Assembly (NCBI RefSeq): GCF_030538755.1
Contig: NZ_JAUNTJ010000015.1
Coordinates: forward strand, 1 to 64,000
Length of the DNA stretch: 64,000 bases
Reading direction: 5' to 3'
Source of the DNA: Paracoccus sp. (in: a-proteobacteria)
Lineage (GTDB): Bacteria; Pseudomonadota; Alphaproteobacteria; Rhodobacterales; Rhodobacteraceae
Shown one piece after another: positions 1 to 7,651 of this stretch (positions within the stretch are counted from its first letter, which is position 1; every line of letters starts with the position of its first letter). A program made the position numbers and the translations under genes. The notes beneath the pieces are model-generated. The model did not search any database. It saw only the letters and a program-made list of their open reading frames with translations, and was not told the DNA's origin.

Positions 1-2
1 TG

Positions 3-254
3 TTCGGAGCCGTGAATCACGCAGGCCGACCAAAATCAACGGGTCCTGAGCCTAGGCGGCAGGCGAACAACGCGAATGCCCAATTGCGCCGCCAAGGTGT
101 CGTTCCAGAGGGCTATGAAATTCATGAGATTGTGCCGGTGAAATACGGTGGTAGTCCAACCGCCCCCGCGAACAAGGTCTATCTGCCTCGAGGCACCCAT
201 AGATCGGAAGTAACGTCATGGTGGAATCGTTTGCAAAAGGATCTGGAACGATGA
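3..254 (+). CDS. C-terminal end of a polymorphic toxin with HNH-like nuclease domain (5' truncated by window)
   Basis: The reading frame is open to the left edge, so this is the tail of a longer protein; the GTG at 12 need not be a real start. The last 80 residues contain GYEIHEIVPVKYGG followed by NKVYLPRGTHR. This resembles the end of HNH/endonuclease VII-type toxin domains, where a His-rich strand leads into a GG turn and an N-x-V-x-L-P stretch. Such domains are variable C-terminal warheads of Rhs, CDI or other secreted toxins that cut DNA or RNA in competitors. The stop overlaps the start of an SMI1/KNR4-type gene (ATGA), the usual toxin-immunity arrangement. Base composition is AT-richer than the rest of the window, which suggests transfer. 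The nuclease class and delivery system cannot be decided because the N-terminal part is missing. Confidence 0.6.
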   Translation, partial: FGAVNHAGRPKSTGPEPRRQANNANAQLRRQGVVPEGYEIHEIVPVKYGGSPTAPANKVYLPRGTHRSEVTSWWNRLQKDLER

Positions 255-637
255 GCCTTTTTGACCTTATTCCGAACAAGCGTCCCGCCGAGCACGGCGA
301 CGACGAACCGGAACTATGGCCGGAGCTTGGTCATGACTTTGAACTCAACCAATTTTATAGGCACTTTTCTGGCGCCGAGGGTTGGTTAGGTGAGGGGTAT
401 CTGGCTGTCTGGACAAAATCTGAAGTGTTGGAATTCAGAGCGCCTAATTTTGAAGCGTATCCTGAAAAGTACCATTTTTTTGCGTCAGATGGTGGCGGGA
501 CCCAGTTTGGCTTTCTCGTGGAGGGCGAGAAAATTTCCTTTATATCCGCCCCTGATATTGGCGATGAGGGTGATGTTCGCGTCCTGGGAGAGTGGGATGA
601 TTTCCTCAAGTCACTCCAGCATGGGGACTATATCTGA
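251..637 (+). CDS. SMI1/KNR4-family immunity protein
   Basis: A 128-residue acidic protein that would neutralise the toxin encoded just upstream. The start at 251 is chosen because its ATG overlaps the toxin stop as ATGA; an in-frame ATG at 218 lies inside the toxin gene. Features fitting the SMI1/KNR4 fold are an N-terminal helix region (FYRHFSGAEGWLGEGYLAVW), a central EF-AP-FEAYPEKYHFFASDGGG turn and a following strand GFLVEGEKISF. The pattern 'phe-phe-ala-ser-asp-gly-gly-gly' is typical of this superfamily. Immunity proteins bind their cognate toxin domain in the cytoplasm. The pair shares AT-rich composition, which points to a mobile toxin-immunity cassette. The family call is fairly firm; the partner is inferred from position. 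Confidence 0.7.
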   Translation: MSLFDLIPNKRPAEHGDDEPELWPELGHDFELNQFYRHFSGAEGWLGEGYLAVWTKSEVLEFRAPNFEAYPEKYHFFASDGGGTQFGFLVEGEKISFISAPDIGDEGDVRVLGEWDDFLKSLQHGDYI

Positions 638-675
638 CTAGCAACTGCGCCGCCCCGGTCAAGCCGCCGCGCATG

Positions 676-701
676 AAAAGGGGCGCCGCAATGGGCGCCC
701 C
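676..701 (-). terminator. Rho-independent terminator of csbD
   Basis: On the minus strand GGGGCGCC and GGCGCCCC form a perfect 8-bp GC stem around a six-base loop, followed by TTTTC. It lies about 22 bases beyond the csbD stop. The same hairpin could also stop plus-strand transcripts from the immunity gene. Confidence 0.75.
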
Positions 702-723
702 GTCAGGCCGTGATGCAAGGCGA

Positions 724-930
724 TCAGGCCTTGTCGTGATCCTTGAAGAAGTCATCGACCTCTTTTTCGGCTTCGTTCTTGGTCCAGCCGTATTTTTCCT
801 GCAACTTGCCAGCCAGCTGGTCCTTGTTGCCGGCGATCTTGTCATATTCGTCGTCGGTCAGTTCGCCCCACTTTTCGCGGACGTTGCCCTTGAGCTGCTT
901 CCATTTGCCCTGAATGATATCCCAGTTCAT
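724..930 (-). CDS. CsbD family stress protein
   Basis: A 68-residue small, charged, helical protein. It carries the family signature near the N terminus (MNWDIIQGKWKQLKG), then a W-G-x-L-T-D-D-E segment and a DQLAGKLQEKYG segment ending in an acidic/basic helix. CsbD-like proteins are abundant, general-stress-induced cytoplasmic proteins with no established biochemical activity. The start at 930 is preferred over an ATG 21 bases upstream because AAAGGAT sits 5 to 10 bases before it. The gene stands alone, with its own terminator at 676-701. Its size is normal for the family. Confidence 0.9.
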   Translation of the reverse strand: MNWDIIQGKWKQLKGNVREKWGELTDDEYDKIAGNKDQLAGKLQEKYGWTKNEAEKEVDDFFKDHDKA

Positions 931-1024
931 AACTGATCCTTTCGGTTTCAATGGTCGTTCGCGGACACAACACGCGGGGCCGCGCAGGGTTCCTGAAAAG
1001 GTTGCAAGGTAACAAAGGTTAAGA

Positions 1025-1975
1025 TCAGTTCACCAGATCGGGCAGAGGGCGTCCCTGAGCCAGAGCGGTCAGATTGTCCAGCGCGCGCATGGCCATGGCG
1101 GTGCGCACGTCTTCGGCCGCGGTGCCAAGGTGCGGCAGCAGGGTGACGTTATCCAGCACGGTCAGCGCCTGCGGCACGGCGGGTTCATGTTCGTAAACGT
1201 CCAGCCCCGCGCCCGCGATGCGGCCCGATTGCAGCGCGGCGATCAGCGCGGCTTCATCCACCACGTCCCCCCGCGCGATGTTTATCAGAAACCCGTGCGG
1301 GCCAAGCGCGTCCAGCTCTGCCGCGCCGATCAGATGCCGTGTCGCCGCACCGCCGGGCACGGCCAGCACCGCAAAGTCGCAGGTGCGCAGCATCTGGTGC
1401 AGATCATCCACCTGCCGCGCCGGAACGCCGGGCGCAGAGATCTGGCTGCGGTTAAAGAACAGCACCTGCATGCCAAAGCCGAAATGGCAGCGCGCGGCGA
1501 TGGCCTTGCCGATGCGCCCCATGCCGATGATGCCCACGGTCTTGCCGGTGACATGAGTCCCCAGCAGTTGCGTCGGTGTCCAGCCGCGCCACTGGCCCGC
1601 GCGGACCAGCCGTTCGCCCTCGCCCGCGCGGCGTGCGGCCATCAGCAGCAGGGTCAGCGCGATGTCGGCGGTCGCCTCGGTCACGGCGTCGGGGGTGTTG
1701 GTGACAGAGACCCCGGCGGCGCGGGCGGCGGTGATGTCGATGTGGTTGTAACCCACGCCGAAATTCGCCAGCAGCTTGCAACGCGGGCTGCCGCCTGCGA
1801 ATGCGGCGGCGCTGAACTGATCGCCCAGGGTGGGCAGGATCGCGTCATATTCGGCCAAAGCGCGCGCCGCCGCCGCCGGGTCAAGCGGGCCGCTGTCGGC
1901 AAGGTCGGTTTCGAACCGGGCGCGGATCGCATCCATCGCGGCATCGGTCAGGCGGCGGGTGACAAGCACACGCAT
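1025..1975 (-). CDS. NAD(P)-dependent D-2-hydroxyacid dehydrogenase (glyoxylate/hydroxypyruvate reductase-like)
   Basis: A 316-residue enzyme of the D-isomer-specific 2-hydroxyacid dehydrogenase family, which reduces 2-keto acids such as glyoxylate or hydroxypyruvate with NAD(P)H. The Rossmann motif GMGRIG is at 151-156. The catalytic Arg-Glu-His set is visible as R235 (INIARGD), E264 (YEHEP) and H282 (PHLGTA). The open frame extends 77 codons upstream, but the ATG at 1975 overlaps the stop of the upstream gene as ATGA and begins the conserved first strand (MRVLVTRRL). It is the last gene of the ybjN-proC-csaA operon. The exact substrate cannot be read from sequence. Confidence 0.9.
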   Translation of the reverse strand: MRVLVTRRLTDAAMDAIRARFETDLADSGPLDPAAAARALAEYDAILPTLGDQFSAAAFAGGSPRCKLLANFGVGYNHIDITAARAAGVSVTNTPDAVTEATADIALTLLLMAARRAGEGERLVRAGQWRGWTPTQLLGTHVTGKTVGIIGMGRIGKAIAARCHFGFGMQVLFFNRSQISAPGVPARQVDDLHQMLRTCDFAVLAVPGGAATRHLIGAAELDALGPHGFLINIARGDVVDEAALIAALQSGRIAGAGLDVYEHEPAVPQALTVLDNVTLLPHLGTAAEDVRTAMAMRALDNLTALAQGRPLPDLVN

Positions 1976-2325
1976 CAGAACATCCGCCCGCCATCGGGGA
2001 CCGCCTGATCCGGCCCGATCAGCACCACCTCGCCGCTGGAATCGGGCAGGCCCAGCACCAGCACTTCGGATCGGAACGGCCCGATCTGGCGCGGGGCAAA
2101 GTTGGCCACGCACAGCACCTGCTTGCCGATCAGCGAGCCGGGTTCGTAATGCCGGGTGATCTGTGCGCTGGATTTGCGCTCGCCCAAGGGGCCAAGGTCG
2201 ATCCACAGCTTGATCGCGGGCTTGCGCGCCTCGGGGAAGGGTTCGGTGCGGGTGATGGTGCCCACGCGGATGTCGATGCGGCTGAAATCGTCAAAGCTGG
2301 CGATGGGTGTCAGGTTGTCTGTCAC
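1975..2325 (-). CDS. csaA: tRNA-binding domain protein, CsaA-like
   Basis: A 116-residue single-domain OB-fold protein of the tRNA-binding (EMAP II/ARC1) family. The features are the early F-x-R-I-D-I-R-V-G strand, the central K-x-W-I-D-L-G segment, S-S-A-Q-I-T, and the C-terminal NFAPRQIGPFRSEVLVLG strand. CsaA proteins are dimers reported to bind tRNA and to act as secretion-related chaperones in Bacillus; the role in Proteobacteria is unsettled. Both ends overlap neighbours by ATGA (proC upstream, the hydroxyacid dehydrogenase downstream), so it is translationally coupled. The length is typical. Confidence 0.85.
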   Translation of the reverse strand: MTDNLTPIASFDDFSRIDIRVGTITRTEPFPEARKPAIKLWIDLGPLGERKSSAQITRHYEPGSLIGKQVLCVANFAPRQIGPFRSEVLVLGLPDSSGEVVLIGPDQAVPDGGRMF

Positions 2326-3158
2326 TGGCCCGGTTCCTTTCCCAGTTCTTTCCCCCGAGCGGTCGCGGCGGCAATGGTGCGCGCCATCAGTGGCGGCAGG
2401 CCGTGGTCGGGGTCCATCAGTTCACGCAGGCCGGCGGCAGTGGTGCCGCCGGGCGAGGTGACGTTTTCGCGCAGGATGGCGGGGTCCGTGCCGCTCTGCA
2501 TCGCCAGCGCGCCCGCGCCTGCAACGGTGGCGCGGGCCAGATTCAACGCCAGATCGGGGGCAAGGCCCTGCGCGACGCCTGCGGCGGCCATCGTTTCAAT
2601 CAGGTGGAACACATAGGCGGGGCCGCTGCCCGACAGGCCGGTGACGGCATCCATCTGCGATTCGCTGTCCAGCCGCACCACCTGACCGACCGCGCCCATC
2701 AGCATTTCGGCCAGTTGCAGATCGGATTCCGTGGCGCGGGCATTGCCGATAATGGCCGAAATCCCCTGACCGATGGCGGCGGGGGTATTGGGCATGACGC
2801 GCACGATCGCGCTATCGTGGAAATGTTTTTCAAATTGTGCGATGGTGGTGCCAGCGGCGACCGACAGAACGGTCGTGCCCCGGATGGCCGCCAGTTCGGG
2901 CAGCACATTGCCCATCATCTGCGGCTTGACCGCGATCACCAGAACGGCGGGGTCGGCAGGCAGCGGCGCGTTCAGGCGCAGCCCCTTGCCCTGCCATTCA
3001 TCCCCGATGTTCGGGTCGATCACCGTGACCGCGCCCGCATCCAGCCCGCCTTGCAGCCAGCCGCGCAGCATCGCGCCGCCCATCCGGCCGCAGCCGGCCA
3101 GCACCAGCCCGCGCGCGTTCAGCCGCGCCAGATCATTGGTGGATGTCTCCTGTGGCAT
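2322..3158 (-). CDS. proC: Pyrroline-5-carboxylate reductase
   Basis: A 278-residue cytoplasmic enzyme for the last step of proline synthesis, reducing 1-pyrroline-5-carboxylate with NAD(P)H. The N-terminal dinucleotide site is LAGCGRMGGAM around residues 19-29. The C-terminal half holds the family signature region G-L-S-G-S-G-P-A-Y and the LRENVTSPGGTTAAGL segment close to the end. The ATG at 3158 is chosen because GGGGGA lies just before it; the longer frame reaches into the ybjN gene. It follows the YbjN gene by about 40 bases and overlaps csaA by four bases, so the four genes form one operon. Confidence 0.95.
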   Translation of the reverse strand: MPQETSTNDLARLNARGLVLAGCGRMGGAMLRGWLQGGLDAGAVTVIDPNIGDEWQGKGLRLNAPLPADPAVLVIAVKPQMMGNVLPELAAIRGTTVLSVAAGTTIAQFEKHFHDSAIVRVMPNTPAAIGQGISAIIGNARATESDLQLAEMLMGAVGQVVRLDSESQMDAVTGLSGSGPAYVFHLIETMAAAGVAQGLAPDLALNLARATVAGAGALAMQSGTDPAILRENVTSPGGTTAAGLRELMDPDHGLPPLMARTIAAATARGKELGKEPGQ

Positions 3159-3198
3159 CTGTCCCCCTTCCCCTGTCCGGGGCCGGTTCGCCAGCCCC

Positions 3199-3702
3199 TC
3201 AGGCCCGTCCGTAGGCTTCGCCCATGGCGATGTCCAGCGCCGCCAGAGGCTCGGCATTGCCCCATGCGGTCAACTGAAAGCTGGGGTAAAACCGCTCGCA
3301 GGCGGTGATGGCGCTGTTGACGATGGTGTCGATCTGTTCCGGCGCGGCCTGCGCATCATGCCCCAGCACCAGACCATAGCGCCAGACCATCAGCTTTTGC
3401 CCCGGCCAATAGGTGAAATTGCCGTCCCAGACCTGATCGTTGGCCAGATTCAGCGTTTCATACACGGCAGGCAGGCGCTTGGCCGGAGGGTCCATGTCAA
3501 AGGTGCAGATCAGCCGCAGAACGTGATCGCGCGGCGACCATGCCAGCGTCAGCGAATAGGTGCGCCACTGGCCCTGCACCTCGGTCGTGATCTGGTCCTG
3601 AGCGATGCGGTCAAAGCTCCAGTCGCGTGCCGAGACGACTGTTTCTGCAACATCAATAGGATGGATTTCATCCTCGCGGATGAAGTGATGGATCTTCGCC
3701 AT
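3199..3702 (-). CDS. YbjN domain-containing protein
   Basis: A 167-residue protein with the YbjN/type III secretion chaperone-like fold. It has an N-terminal half with WSFDRIAQDQITTEVQGQW, a middle strand L-R-L-I-C-T-F-D-M, and a second half with NFTYWPGQKLMVWRYGLVL followed by an acidic helix. YbjN proteins have been linked to stress tolerance and act as possible chaperones; no catalytic residues are expected. It is the first gene of the proC operon in this window and is divergent from cobC across about 200 bases. It is common beside proC in Rhodobacteraceae, as far as I recall. Confidence 0.85.
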   Translation of the reverse strand: MAKIHHFIREDEIHPIDVAETVVSARDWSFDRIAQDQITTEVQGQWRTYSLTLAWSPRDHVLRLICTFDMDPPAKRLPAVYETLNLANDQVWDGNFTYWPGQKLMVWRYGLVLGHDAQAAPEQIDTIVNSAITACERFYPSFQLTAWGNAEPLAALDIAMGEAYGRA

Positions 3703-3910
3703 ATTTTTTCACTGCCTCATAGCGGGCGGAGTTTTCTCCGTCCCTTTTTTGCGCCGTCACGCCGATGGCCCGCGACACTTGGCACCTATCCTGCGGGTGA
3801 AGCCTTCGCGTGTAAAGCAATTTTTCATTAACCTTTTGTGCCAGTCTTTTGTGCCTGTGGACCTGTGCGGCTTTGCCTGTCACAAGGCGGCGGGCAGGCA
3901 GGGGAACGGA

Positions 3911-4876
3911 ATGCAGCGCGATCACGGTGGAAATATCGACGCGGCCATGGCGCGGTTTGGCGGGGCGGGTTGGATCGACCTGTCCACGGGGATCAATCGC
4001 TGCGCCTATCCGGTCGGCGATCTGCCGCCGCAGGTGTGGCAGGCTCTGCCGGTCGAGGCTGCGCGCCAGCGGCTGATCACGGCGGCGGCGGGGTGGTTTG
4101 GCTGCGATCCGGCGCGGGTTCTGCCGGTGGCGGGGGCCTCTGCCGCGATCCAGTTGCTGCCGCGTCAGGGGCAGGCGGGGCGGGCCGCGGTGCTGTGGCC
4201 CAGCTATAACGAACATGGCGCCAGCCTGCGCGCGGCGGGCTGGGTGGTGGATCAGGTCGCCGGGCCGGATGCGATGGCCGGTGTCGATCTGGCGGTGATC
4301 GTGAATCCGAACAATCCCGACGGGCGCGAATGGTTGCCCGATGCGGTGGCGGATCTGGCCGGCCGGGTCGGGCATCTGGTGGTGGACGAAAGTTTCGCCG
4401 ATCCGCGCCCTGATCTGTCGGTGGCGGGGCTGGGTTTGTCCAATGTCACGGTGCTGCGCAGTTTCGGCAAGTTCTGGGGGCTGGCCGGGCTGCGTCTGGG
4501 TTTCGTTATCACCGCGCCCGACCGGCTGGCGGCTTTGGCCGAGGCAGCAGGGCCTTGGGCGGTGAACGGCCCGGCGCTGGAGATCGGGGCGCGCGCGCTG
4601 GCTGACCGGGCCTGGGCGGATGATGCTGTGGTTTATCTGTCCGAGGCGACCTTGCGGCTGGATGCGCTGGCGCTGCGCGCGGGCTGGCAGGTGGTGGGCG
4701 GCACGCATCTGTTCCGCCTGTATGAGACGCCCGATGCGGTCGCCGCACAAGAGTGGCTGGCGCGAGCGCAAATCTGGACGCGGGTGTTTCCCTATTCGCC
4801 GCGATGGTTGCGGATGGGCATTCCGGGTGGGCGCGACGAATGGGATCGGGTCGTGGCGGCGTTTCGCGGGGCGTGA
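3911..4876 (+). CDS. cobC: Threonine-phosphate decarboxylase (cobalamin biosynthesis)
   Basis: A 321-residue PLP enzyme of aminotransferase fold type I that makes (R)-1-amino-2-propanol phosphate, the linker of the cobalamin nucleotide loop. Visible marks are DLSTGINRCAYP near residue 25, VIVNPNNPDGR for the cofactor pocket, and RSFGKFWGLAGLRLG holding the PLP-binding lysine. The start at 3911 follows CAGGGGAACGG; a longer frame upstream has no ribosome site. The usual partner gene cbiB (cobD) is absent from this window, and an IS relic begins 72 bases after the stop. I see no cobalamin riboswitch motif in the 208-base leader. CobC and CobD names are used differently across species. Confidence 0.88.
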   Translation: MQRDHGGNIDAAMARFGGAGWIDLSTGINRCAYPVGDLPPQVWQALPVEAARQRLITAAAGWFGCDPARVLPVAGASAAIQLLPRQGQAGRAAVLWPSYNEHGASLRAAGWVVDQVAGPDAMAGVDLAVIVNPNNPDGREWLPDAVADLAGRVGHLVVDESFADPRPDLSVAGLGLSNVTVLRSFGKFWGLAGLRLGFVITAPDRLAALAEAAGPWAVNGPALEIGARALADRAWADDAVVYLSEATLRLDALALRAGWQVVGGTHLFRLYETPDAVAAQEWLARAQIWTRVFPYSPRWLRMGIPGGRDEWDRVVAAFRGA

Positions 4877-4948
4877 TCCGTATCGCCCCAAGGTGCGTAT
4901 TTGGGCAAACAGGAAGCCATGGCTGATCGTCCGCAGGGCAGCGCCTGC

Positions 4949-4970
4949 TGACCTGCAGCCGGTTTCGTGG
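4949..4970 (+). repeat. IS3 left terminal inverted repeat
   Basis: The 22 bases starting TGACCTGCAGCCGG match the reverse complement of 6134-6155 at 20 positions. This end lies nearest the 3' end of orfB. Confidence 0.85.
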
Positions 4971-4978
4971 ACAGCAGT

Positions 4979-5837
4979 TCAAGCCAGCATAGCGCGGTCC
5001 TCGAATTCCATGGGGCTGATGTAGCCCGGTTTTGAATGCCGTCTGCGCGGATTGTAGAAGCGCTCATGTCGTCGAACGCGTCCGCGCGGGCTTCGTCGCG
5101 GGTCCGATAGACCTTTCGGTCGGTCCGTTCGATTTTCAGCGACGAAAAGAAGCTCTCCATGGCCGAATTGTCCCAGACGTTTCCAGCCCGGCTCATGGGG
5201 CAGGTGATGCCGTTGTCTGCCGGCAGGCGCTGGAACTGCTCGCTGGTGTATTGCGATCCCCGGTCCGCGTGATGCAGCAGCGCGTCCGCCTTGCCGCGGC
5301 GCCAGACGGCCATCATCGGGGCATCCATGACCAGCGCGGATCCCTCTCGGCCTTCATCGACCAGCCGACCACACGGCGAGAGAACAGGTCCGGCACGACC
5401 GCCACATACAGCCAGCCCCGGGCGGTCCAGATGCAGGTGAAGTCGGCCAGCCACTTCTGGTCTGGACGATCCGCTTCGAAATCCCGGTCGAGGATGTTAT
5501 CGGCGATGACCGGTCGTTCGCCGTAGTCCCCAGGCTTTCCGCGCCGTTTGGGGCGTGCTTTCAATGCGTTCTGGCGCATCAGCCGCTCGATCCGATGGAG
5601 GCCGCAGATCAGCCCTTCTTCGAGGACATCGTGCCAGACCCGGCGGGCGCCATAAGTCCGGTCGCTGGCCTTGACGCGCGTATCGATGGCCGCAACGAGC
5701 TTCGCATCAAGGATCGCGCGGTCGCTGAGAGGGCGATTGAGCCATGCATGGAAGCCCGGGCGCGAGACCTCTGGAACCTCGCACATCCAGCTGACCGGCC
5801 AGATATGCCGGTGCTTTGCGATGAAGGCGAATCTCAT
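4979..5837 (-). pseudogene. IS3 transposase orfB with two frameshifts
   Basis: Translation of the minus strand gives a DDE integrase-type transposase in pieces. The first frame (from ATG 5837) has the helix-turn region and the catalytic Asp in KWLADFTCIW. Near 5335 the frame shifts into the stretch that continues with LLHHADRGSQYTSEQF (second Asp) and NVWDNSAMESFFSSLK (catalytic Glu). A second shift near 5060 moves the C-terminal region (ERFYNPRRRHSK then GYISPMEFEDRAMLA, stop at 4979) into yet another frame. All three catalytic residues survive but never in one frame, so this is a dead copy. Its start overlaps the orfA stop, as in intact IS3 elements. Confidence 0.88.
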
Positions 5838-6117
5838 GTTGCGGCCTTTTTCAGGATGTCACGCCCTGCCTTGAGCCTGGCGACCTCTTTCTTCAGGGCT
5901 GCGATCTCTGCCAACCCGGCACGCTGCTGGCCATTGCCGGGAAATGCCGTCACGGGCGCCGTCGAGGTCTCCCGCATCCATCGCCGCAGCACGCTCTCGG
6001 CAAGATCCAGATCACGGGCTGCCTGCGCCCCCGCTCTGTCACCAGCTTCACAGCCTCAAACTTGAACTCCTTCGTGAACTTCCGTCTCCCATCTCCGATC
6101 TCCAGTTCCCTGGGCAC
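5834..6117 (-). pseudogene. IS3 transposase orfA with internal deletion
   Basis: The small helix-turn-helix subunit of an IS3 transposase. The N-terminal part reads GDGRRKFTKEFKFEAVKLV, then the frame breaks after TERG. The normal continuation (QAARDLDLAESVLRRWMRE) is found in another frame, and about ten bases appear to be missing. The C-terminal coiled-coil region (EIAALKKEVARLKAGRDILKK) and the stop overlapping the orfB start are intact. GTG at 6117 is the likely original start. Together with the orfB lesions this shows the element is inactive. Confidence 0.82.
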
Positions 6118-6133
6118 GATCTTATCTTCGTGG

Positions 6134-6155
6134 CCACAAAACCGGCTGCAGATCA
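6134..6155 (-). repeat. IS3 right terminal inverted repeat
   Basis: Read on the minus strand it begins TGATCTGCAGCCGG and matches the left end at 20 of 22 positions. The orfA start lies just inside it. Confidence 0.85.
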
Positions 6156-6231
6156 TTGGCCGAAATAATTCAGCAGTGCCGTTAACCTGTATTTAACGTT
6201 TTGCGCCGAAGCTCATCGCAGAGCTGTAAAT

Positions 6232-6936
6232 GTGACTGTCTTGACCCGGATCTTTCTTATCATTGCCTGTCTTTTTCTGCCCGCTCAGGTGCTGGCGGGG
6301 GCGTGGCCGCGTGAACCCGGCGGGGTGTTTCTGTCGCTGTCGGCGGAACGTGATCGCGACAACAACCATCATACCGGGCTTTACGCCGAATATGGGCTGA
6401 GCGCGCGGCGCACCTTGGGGGTGGAACTGGGGCACACGCGCGGCGAACAGACGGTGCTGGTCTGGATGCAGCACGCCTTTGGCGACGATTCGGCGCGCCA
6501 TCGCTGGTCGGTCATGGCGGGCAGCGGGGTGATCCGGCGCGGCGAACACTGGTTGCCGCATGGGCAGTTGGGCGCGTCCTGGGGGCGCGGCTTTCAGGGC
6601 ATCGCACAGGGCGGCTGGTTGTCGGCCGATTCGCGGCTGGGGATAACGGGCAAGCTGCGCGAGGAATGGGACATTGCCGCAAATGGCGGGCCGTATCTGA
6701 CGCCCGAAACAATGGCAAAGCTGAACCTGACCGCTGGCCTGCGGCTTGATACTTCGTGGATGGTTATCAACCAGTTACGGCTGGAACATCGCGACGATTC
6801 GGGCTTTTCGTCCAGGCTGGCGGTTTCGGTCGTTCGCGATCTGGCTGGCCCGGCCAAGCTGGAGCTGGGGGCAATCCAGCCGCTGTCGGGGCAGGGCGAA
6901 CGGGCGATCAAGCTGGGAACATGGCTTGAATTTTAA
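6232..6936 (+). CDS. Exported beta-barrel-like protein of unknown function
   Basis: A 234-residue protein with a clear signal peptide: hydrophobic residues 5-20, then A-Q-V-L-A cleavage near residue 22. The mature part is built of short alternating segments rich in Gly, Trp, Leu and Arg (GVELGHTRGEQTVLVWMQH, GQLGASWGRGFQGIAQGGW, LTAGLRLDTSWMVINQLRLEHR). It ends in an aromatic residue, TWLEF, as outer-membrane barrels do. I recognise no family. The start is GTG at 6232. It sits between the dead IS element and rplO, where rpmD would precede rplO in the textbook spc operon. A TTGACC promoter-like site for rplO lies after its stop. A role in the outer membrane is inference from composition. Confidence 0.6.
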   Translation: MTVLTRIFLIIACLFLPAQVLAGAWPREPGGVFLSLSAERDRDNNHHTGLYAEYGLSARRTLGVELGHTRGEQTVLVWMQHAFGDDSARHRWSVMAGSGVIRRGEHWLPHGQLGASWGRGFQGIAQGGWLSADSRLGITGKLREEWDIAANGGPYLTPETMAKLNLTAGLRLDTSWMVINQLRLEHRDDSGFSSRLAVSVVRDLAGPAKLELGAIQPLSGQGERAIKLGTWLEF

Positions 6937-6944
6937 CGGCTGGC

Positions 6945-6972
6945 TTGACCGCGCAGCATGGTTTCGTTAGGA
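6945..6972 (+). promoter_or_regulatory. Candidate promoter for the rplO-rplQ operon
   Basis: TTGACC at 6945-6950 is followed after 16 bases by TTAGGA at 6967-6972. A CTTGAC -35 with a weak -10 is a common form of strong sigma-70-type promoter in Rhodobacteraceae. It lies about 95 bases upstream of rplO, which has no ribosomal gene directly before it here. Confidence 0.4.
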
Positions 6973-7066
6973 ACCGCCGGTGGCCCGAATGGCCGCATTT
7001 CACAAACAAGAAACGCCGTGTCCGCCCATATCGCTTCGGGGGCGTGTCCGGCAAAGGAGAAGCGAT

Positions 7067-7546
7067 ATGAAACTGCATGAAATCCGCGACAACGAAGGCG
7101 CGAACCGCAAGAAAAAGCGCGTGGCGCGTGGTCCCGGTTCCGGCAAGGGTAAAACCGCCGGTCGTGGTATCAAGGGGCAGACTTCGCGTTCGGGTGTTGC
7201 GCTGAACGGCTACGAAGGCGGTCAGATGCCGCTGTATCGCCGCCTGCCCAAGCGCGGCTTTACCAAACCGAACGCCAAGAAATTCGCGATCGTGAATCTG
7301 GGTCAGCTTCAGACCTTCATCGATTCGGGCAAGCTGGATGCCAAGGCCGACGTGACCGAAGATGCGCTGGTTGCTTCGGGCGTTGTGCGCCGCAAGCTGG
7401 ACGGCGTGCGCCTGCTGGCCAAGGGCGAGCTGAAAGCCGCGCTGAACCTGACCGTTGCCGGTGCGTCCAAAGCGGCGGTCGAGGCGGTGGAAAAGGCCGG
7501 CGGCAAAGTGACCGTCACCACCCCCGCCGTGGAAGCCGCGGAATAA
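7067..7546 (+). CDS. rplO: 50S ribosomal protein L15
   Basis: A 159-residue large-subunit protein that binds 23S rRNA late in assembly. The signature N-terminal region has [18 protein letters not shown] followed by the basic [15 protein letters not shown] segment. The end is alanine-rich and slightly longer than in E. coli. The ATG at 7067 is preceded by AAAGGAG, and longer upstream frames are rejected. It opens the run rplO-secY-adk-rpsM-rpsK-rpoA-rplQ, all on the plus strand. The preceding spc genes (rpsE, rpmD) are not in the window, so the operon is split at this point. Confidence 0.97.
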   Translation: MKLHEIRDNEGANRKKKRVARGPGSGKGKTAGRGIKGQTSRSGVALNGYEGGQMPLYRRLPKRGFTKPNAKKFAIVNLGQLQTFIDSGKLDAKADVTEDALVASGVVRRKLDGVRLLAKGELKAALNLTVAGASKAAVEAVEKAGGKVTVTTPAVEAAE

Positions 7547-7651
7547 TCGGTTGAACCAGCGTCGCGCAGCCAATAGATAGCTGCCAAGGTTTTCCCTATG
7601 CGCCGCGGGGTCGGGAACGATCCGGCGGCGCTGTCATGACAAGAGGCATAA

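Larger units (their letters stand above)
4949..6155 (-). mobile_element. IS3-family insertion sequence, degenerate, 1207 bp
   Basis: Two 22-bp terminal inverted repeats (20 of 22 matching, both starting with TGA) enclose an orfA/orfB transposase pair on the minus strand. The length of about 1.2 kb and the overlapping orfA/orfB layout are standard for the IS3 family. At least three frameshift lesions are visible, one in orfA and two in orfB, so it cannot make transposase. No clear target-site duplication is seen (left flank CCTGC, right flank TTGGC), which suggests age or flanking rearrangement. It separates cobC from the 6232 gene. Confidence 0.88.

Noticed and set aside
3703..3910. A cobalamin riboswitch before cobC
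   Set aside because: I found no GCCACTG-type core and no AGCCAGGAGACCTGCC-like B12 box. Only a CGGAG-TTTT-CTCCG hairpin (3735-3748) is seen.
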